From JBQKLI01 sp012798975 (lineage in GTDB: Bacteria > Bacillota > Clostridia > Tissierellales > Peptoniphilaceae), in NCBI RefSeq assembly GCF_052116305.1, contig NZ_JBQKLI010000001.1:1-64000 (forward strand): a DNA stretch of 64,000 nucleotides. The letters are read 5' to 3'. The position numbers and the translations under genes are program-made. How positions within the stretch are numbered: position 1 is the stretch's first letter; each line of letters opens with the position of its first letter. Under the pieces are notes generated by a model, which did not search any database, was not told the DNA's origin, and was given only the letters and a program-made list of their open reading frames with translations. This document shows positions 34,834 to 43,693 of this stretch, in pieces.

Positions 34834-35415
34834 ATGGATAGAAATCCAGTTAAAAGTTTAGAACTTTTAAAAAAATATAATAAAGAGCCCTTTCATATCA
34901 AGCATGCTATTACAGTAGATGAAGTCATGAAATATTTTGCTGAAAAACATGGTGAAGATGAAGTTTTTTGGGGGAATGTTGGACTTCTTCACGATATAGA
35001 TTTTGAAGAGTATCCCGAAGAGCACTGCTCGAAAGCGGCTGCGATTTTAAAAGAGGAAGGCTACAGCGAAGATTTTATTCGTGCTGTGACAAGCCACGGC
35101 TACGGTATTGCTTCCGACACAAAACCGGAGCATTTTATGGAAAAGGTTCTCTTTGCAGTAGATGAACTGACAGGTTTAATCGGTGCAGCAGCATTAATGC
35201 GTCCTTCTAAAAGTTTTCAAGATATGGAGATTAAATCTGTAAAAAAGAAATTCAAAGATAAGAAATTTGCTGCCGGATGTTCAAGAGAGGTAATTTCAGA
35301 AGGGGCAGATCGGCTAAACTGGTCTTTAGAGGAGCTAATGAAAGAGACATTGGAAGCGTTAAAAGTTTCTGAAAGTAACATCGATCATAGACTAAAAGCG
35401 GCGTTTACATTATAG
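34834..35415 (+). CDS. HD-domain hydrolase-like protein
   Basis: The 193-residue protein has an HD-type metal-binding core: His in IKHAITVDEVM, the HD pair in VGLLHDIDFEEYPEEH, and a later His in AVTSHGYGI. HD proteins of this size are often phosphohydrolases, but the substrate is unknown. It lies behind the fhs terminator with an AGGAGG site, and similar genes accompany one-carbon or nucleotide genes in clostridia. The C-terminal third, rich in Lys and Glu, has no motif I recognise. Confidence 0.75.
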   Translation: MDRNPVKSLELLKKYNKEPFHIKHAITVDEVMKYFAEKHGEDEVFWGNVGLLHDIDFEEYPEEHCSKAAAILKEEGYSEDFIRAVTSHGYGIASDTKPEHFMEKVLFAVDELTGLIGAAALMRPSKSFQDMEIKSVKKKFKDKKFAAGCSREVISEGADRLNWSLEELMKETLEALKVSESNIDHRLKAAFTL

Positions 35416-35440
35416 TTCTAATATCGTTTAAACTTTGACA

Positions 35441-35484
35441 AATACCTGTTTTTAAGCCATTAATAAATTGACAAAACAGGTATT
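35441..35484. promoter_or_regulatory. 12-bp perfect inverted repeat over the hyl promoter
   Basis: AATACCTGTTTT (35441-35452) and AAAACAGGTATT (35473-35484) are exact inverted copies separated by 20 bases. Each is preceded by TTGACA. The right arm overlaps the -35 element and spacer of the hylC promoter, which fits an operator for a dimeric regulator better than a terminator, because no T tract follows. Confidence 0.6.
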
Positions 35485-35496
35485 GTTCTATATTAT
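35468..35496 (+). promoter_or_regulatory. promoter of the hyl-fdh operon
   Basis: A perfect TTGACA (35468-35473) and TATTAT (35491-35496) are 17 bases apart, about 60 bases ahead of hylC. Confidence 0.85.
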
Positions 35497-35509
35497 TATA
35501 TAAGGGGTA

Positions 35510-35527
35510 TGTTCCATATTTGGAACA
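35510..35527. promoter_or_regulatory. palindrome in the hylC leader
   Basis: TGTTCCATATTTGGAACA is a 7-bp perfect inverted repeat around TATT, placed just after the expected transcription start. It could be a second operator. The stem is short for an attenuator and has no T tract. Confidence 0.55.
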
Positions 35528-35554
35528 TCTATTTATTGATTTAAGGAGGTCAGT

Positions 35555-36046
35555 ATGGAGTTTAAATTTGATTATGATGAAAATAAAGAAAAGTTAGAAA
35601 AACTAGAAGACGTGATTAAAGCCAACAGAGATAAAAGAGGTGCTTTAATGACTGTTCTTCACCAAGCCCAGCATTTATTCGGCTATCTTCCACTTGAGGT
35701 TCAGGAAATCATTTCCAGTAAAATGTTTATTCCTTTATCTGAAATTTATGGGGTAGTAACATTCTATTCTCAGTTTTCCCTAACACCCAAAGGAAAATAT
35801 GAAATCGGGGTATGCGAAGGTACAGCCTGTTATGTAAAAGGTTCTCAAGCGATTAAGGAAAAGGTTATGGAATCCTTAAATATCGCTGTAGGAGAAACTA
35901 CACCTGATTTGAATTTCTCTATGCAAGCTACGAGATGTATCGGGGCCTGCGGTCTTGCACCTGTTATGACTATTGGCGGCGATGTGTACGGAAAGCTTAA
36001 AGCGAATGATATAGAAGAAATTTTAGAAAAATACAGAAGTAAATAA
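35555..36046 (+). CDS. hylC: NuoE/HylC-like [2Fe-2S] subunit of NAD-linked formate dehydrogenase
   Basis: The 163-residue thioredoxin-like ferredoxin matches the NuoE/HydC/HylC family. Its four cluster cysteines are C87, C92, C128 and C132, in VCEGTACYVKG and TRCIGACGLAPVM. It passes electrons to or from the NuoF-type flavoprotein encoded next. In Clostridium acidurici the related HylCBA with FdhF2 forms an electron-bifurcating formate dehydrogenase that reduces NAD and ferredoxin. The order here is the same, so that role is inferred. It is the first gene of the operon, behind a TTGACA promoter with two dyads. Confidence 0.9.
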   Translation: MEFKFDYDENKEKLEKLEDVIKANRDKRGALMTVLHQAQHLFGYLPLEVQEIISSKMFIPLSEIYGVVTFYSQFSLTPKGKYEIGVCEGTACYVKGSQAIKEKVMESLNIAVGETTPDLNFSMQATRCIGACGLAPVMTIGGDVYGKLKANDIEEILEKYRSK

Positions 36047-36059
36047 TCAGGGGGCTAAA

Positions 36060-37934
36060 ATGATAAGTTTAGATGGTTTAAATAAAATCCAACAGGAAAC
36101 TCTTCCAAAGATGGTCTATCGTAAGGAAGAATGGGAAGGTATTGAAAGTACATATAAAAAGCAGGTTTTGATTTGCGGCGACACTGGTTGTAAATCTTCC
36201 CGTTCCGACGTAGTGGAAGAGGAAATTCGTGCGGTAATAGAAGAAAAAGGCGAAACAGATAATATAGATGTTGTAAGAGTAGGGTGCTTTGGTCTTTGCG
36301 AAGCGGGTCCTATCGCTATCGTATACCCAGGTGGAAAATTCTATGCTCGTTTGCAAGAAGGGGACGGCAAAAGAATCGCTGAAGAAGATCTTTTAGGCGA
36401 CAATACAATAGAAGAATTAATCTATGAAGAGTCTTTAACAACGGATCAGATGAAATCCATTTATGAAGTTTCTTTCTACGGCAAACAATACAAGATTGCT
36501 CATAGAAACTGCGGTTTGATCAATCCGGAGAGTTTAAATGAGTATATCGCTGTAGATGGATATAAGGGTTTAAACAAAGCTGTAACAGAAATGACTCCTC
36601 AAGATGTAGTAGATGAGATTAAAAAATCAGGTCTTCGCGGAAGAGGGGGCGGCGGTTTCCCAACAGGATTAAAATGGGAATTTACTGCAAATGCCCAAGG
36701 TGATCAAAAATACGTTATTTGTAATGCGGATGAGGGAGATCCAGGGGCATTTATGGACCGTTCTATCTTAGAAGGGGATCCTCATTCAGTGTTGGAATCT
36801 ATGGCGATAGCAGGATATGCAATTGGGGCGAATCAAGGTTATATCTACATCCGTGCTGAGTATCCATCAGCAGTTGCGAGACTTGAAAAATCGATCGAAG
36901 AAGCAAAAGAGCTTGGAGTTTTAGGAAATAATATTTTCGGAACAGAGTTTTCTTTTGATATTGAATTAAGACTAGGTGCGGGAGCATTTGTCTGCGGGGA
37001 AGAGATGGCTTTAATAGAATCTATTGAAGGAAAAAGAGGTATCCCTCGGAACAAACCGCCATTCCCTGCAAATGAAGGACTTTGGGGAAAACCGACATTA
37101 ATTAATAACGTAGAAACATTCGCAAATATCTGGAAAATCATTTACCAAGGAGCGGACTGGTTCTCTTCTATCGGAACAGAAAAATCTAAAGGGACAAAAT
37201 TGTTTACATTAGCTGGTGATATCGTACGTACTGGTATTATCGAAGTTCCAATGGGTCTTACATTAAGGGAGATTGTATACGATGTAGGAGGCGGAATACC
37301 TAACGATAAACCTTTCAAGGCTGTTCAAACAGGAGGACCTTCAGGAGGATGTATTCCTGCAGAGTATCTAGATACGCCAATCGATTACGATAACCTTGCA
37401 GCTCTAGGATCTATTATGGGATCCGGCGGAATGATCGTAATGGATGAAAATACTTGTATGGTCGATATTGCTCGATTCTATTTAGAGTTTACTGTAGAAG
37501 AGTCCTGCGGAAAATGTACTCCTTGTAGAGAAGGAACGAAGAGAATGCTTGAAATGCTTGAAAAAATCACTTCAGGCAATGGTACATTAGAAGATATCGA
37601 TGCTCTAGAAAACTTGGGACAAGTGATCAAGATTTCAAGTCTTTGTGGTTTAGGACAATCTGCACCAAACCCTGTACTTTCTACAATTCATTATTTCAGA
37701 GACGAGTACGAAGCTCATGTTGTGGATAAAAAATGTCCAGCAGGACAATGCCAAGATCTTTTAGAATACTATATTACAGATGCTTGTATCGGTTGTACTA
37801 AATGTGCGAAAAACTGTCCTGTAAGCTGTATCGATGGAAAAGTGAAAGAAAGACATGTTATTCGAACAGAAGAATGTATAAAATGCGGCAACTGTATGGA
37901 AGTTTGTCCAGTAGCAGCGGTTATCAAACGATAG
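36060..37934 (+). CDS. hylB: NuoF/HylB-like NADH- and FMN-binding subunit
   Basis: The 624-residue flavoprotein is the likely NAD(P)-reactive and bifurcating subunit. Domains in order: an N-terminal [2Fe-2S] thioredoxin-like part (C39, C44, C76, C80), the FMN/NADH fold with LRGRGGGGFPTGLKWEF and DEGDPGAFMDR, the [4Fe-4S] motif ESCGKCTPCREGT, and a C-terminal two-cluster ferredoxin with CIGCTKCAKNCP and CIKCGNCMEVCP. This layout is that of HydB/HylB proteins rather than plain complex I NuoF. hylA follows after 9 bases. Confidence 0.92.
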   Translation: MISLDGLNKIQQETLPKMVYRKEEWEGIESTYKKQVLICGDTGCKSSRSDVVEEEIRAVIEEKGETDNIDVVRVGCFGLCEAGPIAIVYPGGKFYARLQEGDGKRIAEEDLLGDNTIEELIYEESLTTDQMKSIYEVSFYGKQYKIAHRNCGLINPESLNEYIAVDGYKGLNKAVTEMTPQDVVDEIKKSGLRGRGGGGFPTGLKWEFTANAQGDQKYVICNADEGDPGAFMDRSILEGDPHSVLESMAIAGYAIGANQGYIYIRAEYPSAVARLEKSIEEAKELGVLGNNIFGTEFSFDIELRLGAGAFVCGEEMALIESIEGKRGIPRNKPPFPANEGLWGKPTLINNVETFANIWKIIYQGADWFSSIGTEKSKGTKLFTLAGDIVRTGIIEVPMGLTLREIVYDVGGGIPNDKPFKAVQTGGPSGGCIPAEYLDTPIDYDNLAALGSIMGSGGMIVMDENTCMVDIARFYLEFTVEESCGKCTPCREGTKRMLEMLEKITSGNGTLEDIDALENLGQVIKISSLCGLGQSAPNPVLSTIHYFRDEYEAHVVDKKCPAGQCQDLLEYYITDACIGCTKCAKNCPVSCIDGKVKERHVIRTEECIKCGNCMEVCPVAAVIKR

Positions 37935-37943
37935 GAGGCTTTT

Positions 37944-38891
37944 ATGGCAACTGTTTCATTAACAATTGATGGAATGGCGGTAAAAGTTCCTCAAGGAACG
38001 ACTATTTTAGAAGCCGCCAAAAAAATAAAAATTGAAATACCTGCATTGTGCTACGATAAAAATTTAGATATCGTTTCTGCCTGCAGACTTTGTTTGGTAG
38101 AGATAGAAGGGATGCCTAAATTAATGACATCTTGTTCTACACCGGTATCAGAAGGTATGGTAGTTTTTACAGAATCAGAAAAAGTAATTGAAGTTAGAAG
38201 AACTATTTTACAGCTGCTGTTAGACAATCATCCCAATGATTGTTTAACATGCCAAAAAGCTGGAGAATGTCTGCTACAAAAATATTCTTTTAAATACGAT
38301 GTTCAGTTTAGAGATCATAACGGTGCAAGACGAGGACAAGAATACGCTTCTTGGACAGATACCTCAAGCCCATATGTATTCAGAGACGAGTCAAAATGTA
38401 TCCTATGCGGAAAATGCGTTCGAACCTGTGCAGAAGTGGAAACAAGAAATGTTCTTACATTTGCAGACAGAGGATTTGAAACAACAATTGCTGCGGACGG
38501 AGATCAGTCTATGGAAGAATCTACATGCGTTTCCTGCAACCGTTGTGTTGTAGCCTGTCCTGTAGGTGCTCTTATGGACGGACGAACAGTAGGAATGCCT
38601 CGTGTATGGGAGACAACTTCCAAAACTGTAAAATGCAAACAGTGCGATTTCGGATGCAATATGTCCGTGTTCTATAAAAATAATAAAGTGGTCGGAGTAA
38701 GAGCGAAAGATGCTGCGATGGGACGGCCTTTATGTTTAAAGGGCAGACTTCGTACAGAGCTGGAATATAAAAGTATGCCTGCTGCACCTTTTGTTAAAGT
38801 GGAAACACCAGAAGGAAGACGTTTTGTGGAAACAACTTGGGTAGAAGCTTTAGAACTGGATAATATATTAGACAAAATAGAAAATAAATAG
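37944..38891 (+). CDS. hylA: HylA-like iron-sulfur subunit (NuoG N-terminal type)
   Basis: The 315-residue protein carries five cluster motifs in order: a [2Fe-2S] domain with ACRLCLVEIEG, the His-Cys3 [4Fe-4S] motif HPNDCLTCQKAGEC, two ferredoxin clusters (CILCGKCVRTC and CVSCNRCVVACP), and a last four-Cys motif CKQCDFGC with CLKGR. It is colinear with the first 290 residues of the formate dehydrogenase encoded downstream and stops just after TTWVEAL, where the molybdopterin domain would begin. It lacks that domain, so it acts as an electron-wiring subunit. Its own start, length and spacing look intact. Confidence 0.88.
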   Translation: MATVSLTIDGMAVKVPQGTTILEAAKKIKIEIPALCYDKNLDIVSACRLCLVEIEGMPKLMTSCSTPVSEGMVVFTESEKVIEVRRTILQLLLDNHPNDCLTCQKAGECLLQKYSFKYDVQFRDHNGARRGQEYASWTDTSSPYVFRDESKCILCGKCVRTCAEVETRNVLTFADRGFETTIAADGDQSMEESTCVSCNRCVVACPVGALMDGRTVGMPRVWETTSKTVKCKQCDFGCNMSVFYKNNKVVGVRAKDAAMGRPLCLKGRLRTELEYKSMPAAPFVKVETPEGRRFVETTWVEALELDNILDKIENK

Positions 38892-38900
38892 GAGATATTT

Positions 38901-39356
38901 ATGAATAGAGAAGAACTGAAAGCAATTATTGAATTTGCAGTAAACTCAGAAGAGGAATCCAATGCGTTTTACTTAGAAGCAAAATCTAAAGTTGAAGATT
39001 CTGCGCTAAAAGATCTTTTTCAAGATCTTGCAGACGAGGAATTAGAGCATAAAAAGTTCTTAAGAGACTTCTTAGAAACAGGAGCTGATACCATTCGTAT
39101 TTCTCCATCTAGCGATTATAAACTAGCAGAAGCTATGGAAGCTCCTGAGTTAACTACAGATGTCACTTTCCCGGATGCGATTATGATAGCGATCAAAAAT
39201 GAAGAAAGCGCTATGTATATGTATCAGGGTCTTGCAGATTCTTGTGAAGATGCGGAAGAAAGAGATATATTTATAGGTCTTAAAAATATGGAGCAAATGC
39301 ATAAAACAAGATTAGAAGAGATCTATACAAACGTAGCTTATAGAGAAATCTGGTAA
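38901..39356 (+). CDS. ferritin-like (rubrerythrin-type) di-iron protein
   Basis: The 151-residue four-helix protein has the di-iron ligand pattern of rubrerythrin: Glu around residue 18, ExxH in DEELEHKK (ending H50), Glu near 101 in KNEESAMYMYQ, and a last ExxH in NMEQMHKTR (H134). The C-terminal rubredoxin domain of full rubrerythrins is missing. It sits between hylA and the formate dehydrogenase gene, 9 bases after hylA, so it is cotranscribed with them. A role in peroxide or oxygen protection, or in iron supply to the complex, is inferred. Confidence 0.82.
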   Translation: MNREELKAIIEFAVNSEEESNAFYLEAKSKVEDSALKDLFQDLADEELEHKKFLRDFLETGADTIRISPSSDYKLAEAMEAPELTTDVTFPDAIMIAIKNEESAMYMYQGLADSCEDAEERDIFIGLKNMEQMHKTRLEEIYTNVAYREIW

Positions 39357-39383
39357 GCTTTTAGAAAGAGGAAGGAGAATAGA

Positions 39384-42161
39384 ATGGTTAATTTAACCAT
39401 AGATGGACAACTATTTTCGGTGGATAACGATAAAACCATCTTAGATGTCTGTCGTGAGAATAATATAGATATTCCTACTCTGTGTCATGATGAATCTTTG
39501 AAACCTTTTGGCGGCTGCAGATTATGTGTCGTTGAAGTCGAAGGACGCAGAAACTTAATGGCTTCTTGCAGTGTTAAAGTGGAAGAAGCCATGGTAATAA
39601 AAACAAGAACAGATAAAGTAATTAACGCTCGTAAGACAGTACTTGATTTAATGATATCGAATCACCCAATGGATTGCCTTACTTGTGATAAAGTAGGAGA
39701 TTGCGGATTACAAAATTATTGTTATGAATATGATGTAATTGCAACTCATAAAGGGGAAAGAAAGCAATATCCTATTGAGGCGTTAAACCCTGTAATGATC
39801 CGAGATCAAAGCAAATGTATTCTTTGCGGAAAATGTGTAAGAGTCTGCGAAGAAGTACAAGTAACTCACGCTATAGATTTTATGGGCAGAGGATTCAACT
39901 CCAAGATCGGTGCTGGTTTTGATATGCCTTTAGATGATAAAAACTGCCGTCTTTGCGGACAATGTATTTCTATGTGTCCAACAGGAGCTATATTAAACAA
40001 AGATCTTGTAGGTTATAGACCTTGGGAAATCAAAAAAGTTAAAACAACCTGTCCTTTCTGTGGAGTAGGCTGTAATTTTGACTTAAATGTAGCAAGAGGA
40101 AAAGTAGTTGGTGTTACTCCCAATGAAGATTCTGTAGTAAATGGAAAATCTCTTTGTGTAAAAGGACGTTCTCATACAGACTTTATCTACAGCGAGGCTC
40201 GTATAAAAACACCTCTTATCAAAAAGAACGGGGAGTTTGTGGAAGCGACCTGGGATGAAGCGTTGTCAATGATAGCGGATAATTTTAATCGTATTAAAAA
40301 AGATCATGGTGCCGATGCTTTCGCAGGATTATCTTCTGCCAGAACCTGCAACGAAGACAACTTTGTTTTCCAAAAATTTATGAGAGTAGCATTGGGTACG
40401 AATAACGTAGACCATTGCGCACGAACCTGACACGCTCCCACTGTCGCAGGTCTTGCGACTACATTAGGTAGTGGAGCGATGACAAACTCGATCAATGAAA
40501 TACTTGATGCAGAGTTGATGTTTGTTATCGGGTCAAATGCAACAGAAGCACATCCTATTTTAGGAAATAAGATGAAAGTTGCGAAAAAACATCGCGGAGC
40601 GAAACTTATTGTTATCGATCCAAGACAAACAGAACTTGCCCGAATGGCTGATCTATGGCTTCCTTTGAAAAACGGTACAGATGTTGCGTTAATCAATGGA
40701 ATCATGAATATTATCATCCGCGAAGGATGGCAAGATCAGGAATTCATAGATAAAAGAGCAGAAGGCTATGATGAGTTAAAAGAATTAGTAGCGGAGTATA
40801 CTCCTGAAAAAGTAGCAGAAATTACTGGTATCAGCGAAGAACTTCAGTACGAAGTTGCTAAAATGTATACGAGCTATGAAAAAGCAGGTATATTCTATAC
40901 CTTAGGAATTACAGAACATACGACAGGTACTGAAAATGTAATGACATTATCCAACTTGGCTGTTTTAACAGGACATCTTGGAAAAGAAAGTGCCGGTATC
41001 AACCCTCTAAGAGGACAAAATAACGTACAAGGGGCATGTGATATGGGTGCATTGCCTAATTCCTACCCAGGATATGGTTCTGTAGCAAACGAAGAACAAG
41101 CGAAAATATTCGGTGAATTCTGGAATACAAAAATGTCAACAGAAATCGGATACAAAATACCGCAAATGTTTGATGCTGCAGTCGCAGGGGAATTAAAAGC
41201 TATGTATGTTATGGGTGAGGATCCAGTTCTAACAGATCCAAACGCAAATCATGTTAAGAAAGCTTTCGATAGTTTAGAGTTCTTAGTAGTACAGGATTTA
41301 TTTATGACTCCTACAGCTAAATATGCAGATGTATTCTTACCAGCTTCCTGCTATGCAGAAAAAGAGGGTACCTTTACCAACTCTGAAAGACGTGTCCAAA
41401 GAGTTCGTAAAGCTGTTGATACACCAGGAGAAGCAAGAGTAGACTGGACTATTATTGCTGATATTGCAAAAGCTATGGGTATGACAGAACAGTTCCACTG
41501 GAGAACTTCAAGCGAAGTATTCGATGAAATTGCGAAAGTAACTCCTTCCTATAGAGGAATGTCTTTTGCAAGAATCGATAAAGACGGTTTACAGTGGCCA
41601 TGTCCGACACCAGAGCATCCAGGGACTAAATTCCTTCATAAAGGTATTTTTGCCCGAGGAAAAGCAAAATTCATGCCTGCAACATATAAAGAGCCTAAAG
41701 AAATGCCGAATGAAAAATATCCATATATCTTGAATACTGGAAGAAACTTGTATCATTATAATATTACAACAAGATATTCCACACGTTTAAATGATATTCG
41801 TCCAGGGGAATTGATGGAAATCAATGCTGTGGATGCGGATAAGCTGGGATTAAAGGAATACGACTGTGTAAGGGTTACATCTAGAAGAGGTTCAATACGC
41901 TCTAGAATTACTATTACAGATAAAGTCCAGCCAGGTCAGACCTTTATGTCTCTGCATTTCAAAGAATCTCCAGTCAATGAATTAACATCTGAACATATGG
42001 ATCCAATTACCATGACAGGAGAATATAAAGTAGCAGCTATTCAGATCGAAAAAATTGAGGATCAAAAAGATCTTCCAATACCACAATTTAGAAACATTCT
42101 AAATTCTGTGAAATTCGCTCCTGAAAATAAGAAAGAGAATATCAGAGAAAATATATTCTAA
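39384..42161 (+). CDS. fdhF: selenocysteine-containing formate dehydrogenase catalytic subunit
   Basis: A single 925-residue selenoprotein is read through an in-frame TGA at 40428-40430 (Sec349, in HCART-U-HAPT). It interconverts formate and CO2 at a Mo- or W-pterin centre. An N-terminal NuoG-like part binds a [2Fe-2S] cluster (C34, C45, C48, C62), a His-Cys3 [4Fe-4S] (H94, C98, C101, C107) and two ferredoxin clusters (C145-C155, C188-C198). The pterin domain follows with CPFCGVGC (C223-C230) and C258. A SECIS hairpin lies 12 bases after the TGA. The layout is like Moorella FdhA. Splitting it into two genes at the TGA would be an error. It is the last gene of the hyl operon. Confidence 0.95.
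40443..40459 (+). promoter_or_regulatory. bacterial SECIS apical hairpin
   Basis: GTCGCA and TGCGAC form a perfect 6-bp stem around the loop GGTCT. The loop starts 18 bases after the TGA, and both the loop and this spacing are those of the Escherichia coli fdhF SECIS that binds SelB. It directs selenocysteine insertion at 40428. Confidence 0.92.
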
Positions 42162-42168
42162 ATACAGA

Positions 42169-42194
42169 GCCGAGGATATTACCTCGGCTTTTTT
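42169..42194 (+). terminator. terminator of the hyl-fdh operon
   Basis: GCCGAGG and CCTCGGC form a 7-bp GC-rich stem with a 6-base loop followed by six T residues, seven bases past the fdhF stop. Confidence 0.95.
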
Positions 42195-42615
42195 ATTGCA
42201 TTAATATGGAGGTGAAAATGGTAAATAATTTAAAATATTATTAAACTAAAAAGTTGGTTATATGGAAGTTTTCGCATACTAGACTTTTGAAAAGGGTGGT
42301 ATTATTTTTGAATATAAGGAGTAGATATGAATTTTCGAGGCTTGTAATCATAAAATACAGCTACTTTTCTCTATGAAATATCGTAAAAAGAGGTGGTGAA
42401 TTCTATTGGATTTCAAATTATAATGTCAGATTATGGACAATCCATATGCAATTATAATCTACTTGACTGTATAGGATTAACTTAATATGATTAATTGTAA
42501 GTATCCTATTCTCATCGGTATACTCGTACAAATATATCGAATTGTGTCTTTTGTTCGCAGTATAAGAGAGGAATACTTGTATCAATAAAAAACGGAAAAA
42601 ATAGGGGGAAATATA
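42195..42615 (+). other. 420-bp non-coding stretch with three ribosome-site-led mini-ORFs
   Basis: No normal gene is present. Three very short frames each follow a good ribosome site: 42218-42244 (MVNNLKYY, behind GGAGGTG), 42327-42347 (MNFRGL, behind AAGGAG) and 42406-42423 (MDFKL from TTG, behind AGGTGG). A promoter for the downstream pseudogene follows at 42463-42491. The leader that begins there has an imperfect inverted repeat, AAGTATCCTATTCTC at 42499-42513 with GAGAGGAATACTT at 42566-42578. The mini-ORFs may be chance or remains of decayed sequence. Confidence 0.5.
42463..42491 (+). promoter_or_regulatory. promoter of the second formate dehydrogenase
   Basis: TTGACT (42463-42468) and TATGAT (42486-42491) are 17 bases apart, about 125 bases ahead of the GTG start, so the paralogue had its own transcript. 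Confidence 0.7.
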
Positions 42616-43676
42616 GTGCTGACAATTACTATTGATCGAAATGAATATAGTTCAGATGGCAATAAAACGATTTTAGAAATATGCCGAGAGAACACGATAT
42701 CGATACCGACTCTTTGCGAGGATGAATCTTTAAAGCCTTTCGGCGGCTGCAGATTATGCGTAGTAGAAGTTCAGGGTCGTAAAAATCTTATGGCCTCATG
42801 CAGTGTTAAAGCAGAAGAAGGAATGGTGATTAATACAAATAGTGAAAAGGTTACCAACGCTAGAAAGACGGTCTTAGATCTTCTTGTATCAAATCACCCT
42901 ATGGACTGTTTAACCTGCAGTAAAGTAGGTCAATGCGATCTGCAGGAATATGCTTTTCAATATGGAGTTAATCCTTCTTTTGAAGGAGAAAAGAAAAACT
43001 ATCCGAGAGAAAGTTTAAACCCGGTTATGATGAGAGATCAAAGCAAATGCATACTATGCGGTAAATATGTACGTGTATGCGAAGAAGTTCAAGTAACCCA
43101 TGCTATATAGATTTTTCTGGAAGAGGGTTACATTCGAAAATTACAGCAGGTTTTGATTTACCTTTAGATGATAAAAACTGCCGTCTGTGTGGACAATGCA
43201 TTTCAGTTTGCCCTACTGCTGCAATTATGGATAAGAATTTTATAGGAGTCAGACCTTGGGATGTGAAAAAAGTTAAAACTACATGCCCATTTTGCGGAGT
43301 CGGATGCAATTTTGATTTGAATGTAGTCAATGGGAAAGTTGTAGGGGTTACGCCAAATGAAACATCTATCGTAAATGGGAAATCTCTTTGTGTCAAAGGA
43401 AGGTCTCATACTGACTTTTTATATAGTGAAGACCGTATAACAACACCTTTAATCAAGATAAACGGAAAGTTTGAAGAAGCTTCTTGGGAGGAAGCTATTC
43501 AAAAAATTTCTGAAAATTTCTTAAAGATAAAAAAAGAATCCGGTTCAGATGCATTTGCAGGTTTATCGTCAGCCCGTGCCTGCAATGAAGATAATTATGT
43601 ATTTCAAAAATTTTTCAGAGCTGTGTTGGGGACTCATAATATCGATCACTGTGCTAGAACATGTCATGCTCCTACA

Positions 43677-43693
43677 GTAGCGGGTCTTGCTGC
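43677..43693 (+). other. SECIS-like relic hairpin in the Cys paralogue
   Basis: GTAGCG and TGCTGC can pair over 6 bp (two G-T pairs) around GGTCT, the same loop and the same 18-base distance from the Cys codon as in the Sec gene. Conservation of the encoded Ala-Gly-Leu-Ala partly explains it, so descent from a selenoprotein gene is suggested, not proven. Confidence 0.45.

Noticed and set aside
37944..38891. hylA as a truncated formate dehydrogenase pseudogene
   Set aside because: It has an intact start, all cluster cysteines and a natural stop, and this length and position fit HylA-type subunits.
39384..42161. Two separate genes (39384-40430 and 40479-42161) instead of one
   Set aside because: The stop is TGA at the known Sec position, the frame is unbroken across it, and a SECIS hairpin follows. 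No ribosome site precedes 40479.
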